Assembly: GCF_011601315.1 (NCBI RefSeq)
Contig: NZ_JAAORA010000007.1
Location: 19,387-83,386, forward strand
DNA length: 64,000 nt
Source: Candidatus Chlorobium masyuteum
GTDB lineage: Bacteria; Bacteroidota; Chlorobiia; Chlorobiales; Chlorobiaceae
Reading direction: 5' to 3'
Shown here: positions 63,301 through 64,000 of the stretch, in pieces
Layout of the letters: every line of letters starts with the position of its first letter
Numbering within the stretch: the stretch's first letter is position 1
Notes under the pieces: generated by a model
Told to the model about the DNA's origin: nothing
Database searches by the model: none
Seen by the model: the letters and a program-made list of their open reading frames with translations, nothing else
Made by a program: the position numbers and the translations under genes

Positions 63301-63516
63301 TCCGAACAGGTCAACAGCTTTCCGGTACTCTTTTTTCTGAAAAGCAATAACTCCAAGCATGTGCAGTGAGTCAGCCTGCTTTGGCTGTATTGTCAGAATC
63401 TCCTCGTAAAGCGCCTCTGCCTGAGCAAGTTCTCCCTGTTGATGAAATGATAACGCACTTTTGAATTTTGCGGTTACTTGCGCTGAATCGCTTGAACTTG
63501 TTCGGGGCATGTACAT
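60349..63516 (-). CDS. Tandem TPR-glycosyltransferase protein
   Basis: A 1055-residue protein made of two copies of one unit. Each starts with a run of TPRs (ALYEEILTIQPKQADSLHML, AFYNNRGNALYELRQLDAAL; and in the second AIVLSPHNATFYSNRGIAL), followed by an ADP-heptosyltransferase-like domain (GKTILLHSEQGLGDTIQFSR and GLVWSG, IDTCVAHLAGALGKTVWIVL). Unit 1 spans ~1-530, unit 2 ~535-1055, and they match in order along their length. The GT domain resembles SPINDLY/heptosyltransferase-like proteins and may glycosylate protein or lipopolysaccharide. No signal peptide is seen. The start could also be Met3 (63510). Confidence 0.87.
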   Translation of the reverse strand: MYMPRTSSSDSAQVTAKFKSALSFHQQGELAQAEALYEEILTIQPKQADSLHMLGVIAFQKKEYRKAVDLFGKAIEIYPRHSAFYNNRGNALYELRQLDAALASFDQAIALKPDFADAYANQGMVLYDQGEFKTALASFDKALDLKYDIAKAYYYKGNILHHLNQSGDALSCFDQAIALKPDYAEAYANRGLVLKDRKELDAALTSFDSAIRLQPDLVAPRVNKAITLLLKGNFKEGFELFEYRWKNEKYPSPNRHFSQPLWLGKESLKGKTILLHSEQGLGDTIQFSRYAKSVADLGARVIMDVPLSLIGLIREIDGVSETGIPGSPLPHFDFHCPLPSLPLAFSTELETIPSPQHYLKSDPGKVAHWNLRLGNQTKPCIGLVWSGNTEPYQNRSIPLSSLLQCLPSGFHYVSLQKELREPDRETLLAHPEIVHFGDDLVDFSDTAALCELMDIIISIDTCVAHLAGALGKTVWIVLPFAPDWRWLLDRPDSPWYDSATLYRQDSTGDWEGVLQQLNADLITASTRLASSRPSNDLTDAQLDLTFRQALTLHQQGKVAQAMVLYEQILAVSPKHVDALHLSGVAALQSREHQRAADLIGRAIVLSPHNATFYSNRGIALKELGLLDAAVESYNRAIARKPEYSEAYSNRGLALHELKKFADALASFDKAITLKPYFPEALSNRGNTLQELNRFEEALDSYDWAIALKADYAEALSNRGLALQQLNRFDEALISFELAIALRADFADAWLNKAFALLLKGNFQSGWELYEWRWRYSRFSSPKRDFDRPLWLGKDSLAGKTILLHSEQGLGDTIQFARYTRLVAESGARVILELPQPLYRLLNHLEGVTQAVQQGDLLPRFDYHTPLLSLPLAFKTTLDTIPDAGGYIKNDPLKLNYWRERLGEKSAPRVGLVWSTAVKPDHNRNIALSLLIEQLPGGFQYVSLQKEIEESDRDALNSCTDIVHLGDELKDFSDTAALSELMDIVITIDTSVAHIAGALDKAVWILLPYTPNWRWLLDRADSPWYNSARLYRQQRFGDWKSLLENVTLDLVTEYGK

Positions 63517-64000
63517 GATTATTTAGCCTGGCTTGATCGATTGCGCATAAAAAAAGCCTCCGGCTTACAGGATAAAGTGTTATACCTGACCCTACAAGGT
63601 GAGAGCTTCACGGGAAAAGATAAGCGGTTTGGAGATAAAAAAGAACCATATCACGGGAATTCACTCAGCAGCAGCACTCTTGAAAGGTCGTATTGTTTGT
63701 GCAGGTTTAAGCCGGAGGTTTTGGGGAATACGTTTTACTCGGGTATTGTTACCTCTGTCACTTACGTCCGTGTGCCGCAGATAAGCGGCGCGAGAGATGA
63801 GGGTAGGCCCCTCGCAATCGGCTTGCAGGAGCAGATTGCAAACCACTGTAAGCGGCTGTAGTCAAAAGCTATTGTCGTGAGCGTTACAGAAAAGGCATCA
63901 AAAGATGTCAGATGTGAACCAAGGAAGACGAACACAAGTGAACCACCGTTCAATCGTCGTAAGTGATATGATGACATCAAAACTGAGGCTGGACGTAACT
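63517..64000. other. Right-end region without recognised gene, with minus-strand terminator
   Basis: A minus-strand hairpin at 63548-63566 (AAGCC-GGA-GGCTT followed by T7) suggests that some transcript entering from the right ends here. No frame between 63570 and 64000 gives a protein I recognise. GC-rich parts around 63780-63830 (e.g. GATAAGCGGCGCGAGAGATG) look structured, so a noncoding RNA or a decayed mobile element is possible. Confidence 0.3.

Noticed and set aside
1..64000. tRNA, rRNA or CRISPR arrays
   Set aside because: I scanned for T-loop and 3' CCA-type patterns and for regularly spaced direct repeats but saw none; a covariance-model scan would be decisive.

Overview
The window looks like a chromosomal segment of a green sulfur bacterium (Chlorobiaceae, close to Chlorobium/Pelodictyon). 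I base this on the mix of genes and on how the proteins read: a divergent membrane pyrophosphatase of the kind known from Chlorobium limicola, two unrelated fumarases plus a biotin carboxyltransferase that fit a reductive TCA cycle, Chlorobi-like HisC, HtpG, Pth and DnaE, and TPR-glycosyltransferase repeats. No rRNA, tRNA or CRISPR array was recognised. The assignment is inference from remembered families, not from a search.

Layout. 1-6.2 kb: the start of a sigma factor, hisC, an rRNA/tRNA methyltransferase, an alpha/beta hydrolase, pth and the pyrophosphatase hppA, which follows a possible 38-codon leader ORF. 6.3-11.3 kb: mreB, an error-prone polymerase cassette (umuD, umuC, a helix-hairpin-helix protein and a DUF1848 protein), and bacterioferritin. 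11.4-22.1 kb: an accessory island. It begins with a HEPN/MNT toxin-antitoxin pair and ends with a broken RelE module, a Phd/VapC module and a MITE-like repeat. Between them lies a complete diversity-generating retroelement (DGR).

The DGR (12,373-20,429) is the main discovery in the window. The order on the + strand is target 1, avd, template repeat (TR), reverse transcriptase, target 2. Both targets are large NACHT NTPases that end in a formylglycine-generating-enzyme-like C-type lectin domain. Each last exon-like segment of that domain is a 119-bp variable repeat (VR). Hand alignment of TR with the two VRs gives 21 and 15 differences, and all 36 lie at template adenines. Target 1 has an N-terminal DUF4062 domain and should be cytosolic; target 2 carries two N-terminal membrane segments. 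The system therefore appears to diversify two paralogous sensors that share one template but signal from different places.

22.1-33.3 kb: metal handling (a CadC-like ArsR regulator with a Cu/Zn permease; CopA, a DUF305 protein and an HMA-TauE-cupredoxin fusion), next to an NtrC-type two-component system with a possible sigma-54 promoter, then prfC. 33.5-38 kb: an amino-acid ABC transporter whose binding protein is circularly permuted, soluble pyrophosphatase and a methyltransferase. 38.3-39.4 kb: an AT-rich orphan with features of a class III nucleotide cyclase. 39.4-64 kb: mostly core metabolism and housekeeping (fumC, a KdsC/NeuB-like pair, htpG, a ferritin-VIT fusion, a kinase fusion, class I fumarase, a pyruvate-carboxylase-B-like protein, an LRR protein, a GH65 phosphorylase, dnaE, trxA and a 1055-residue tandem TPR-glycosyltransferase). 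Four copies of a ~145-bp repeat family and several strong hairpin terminators are scattered through the window.
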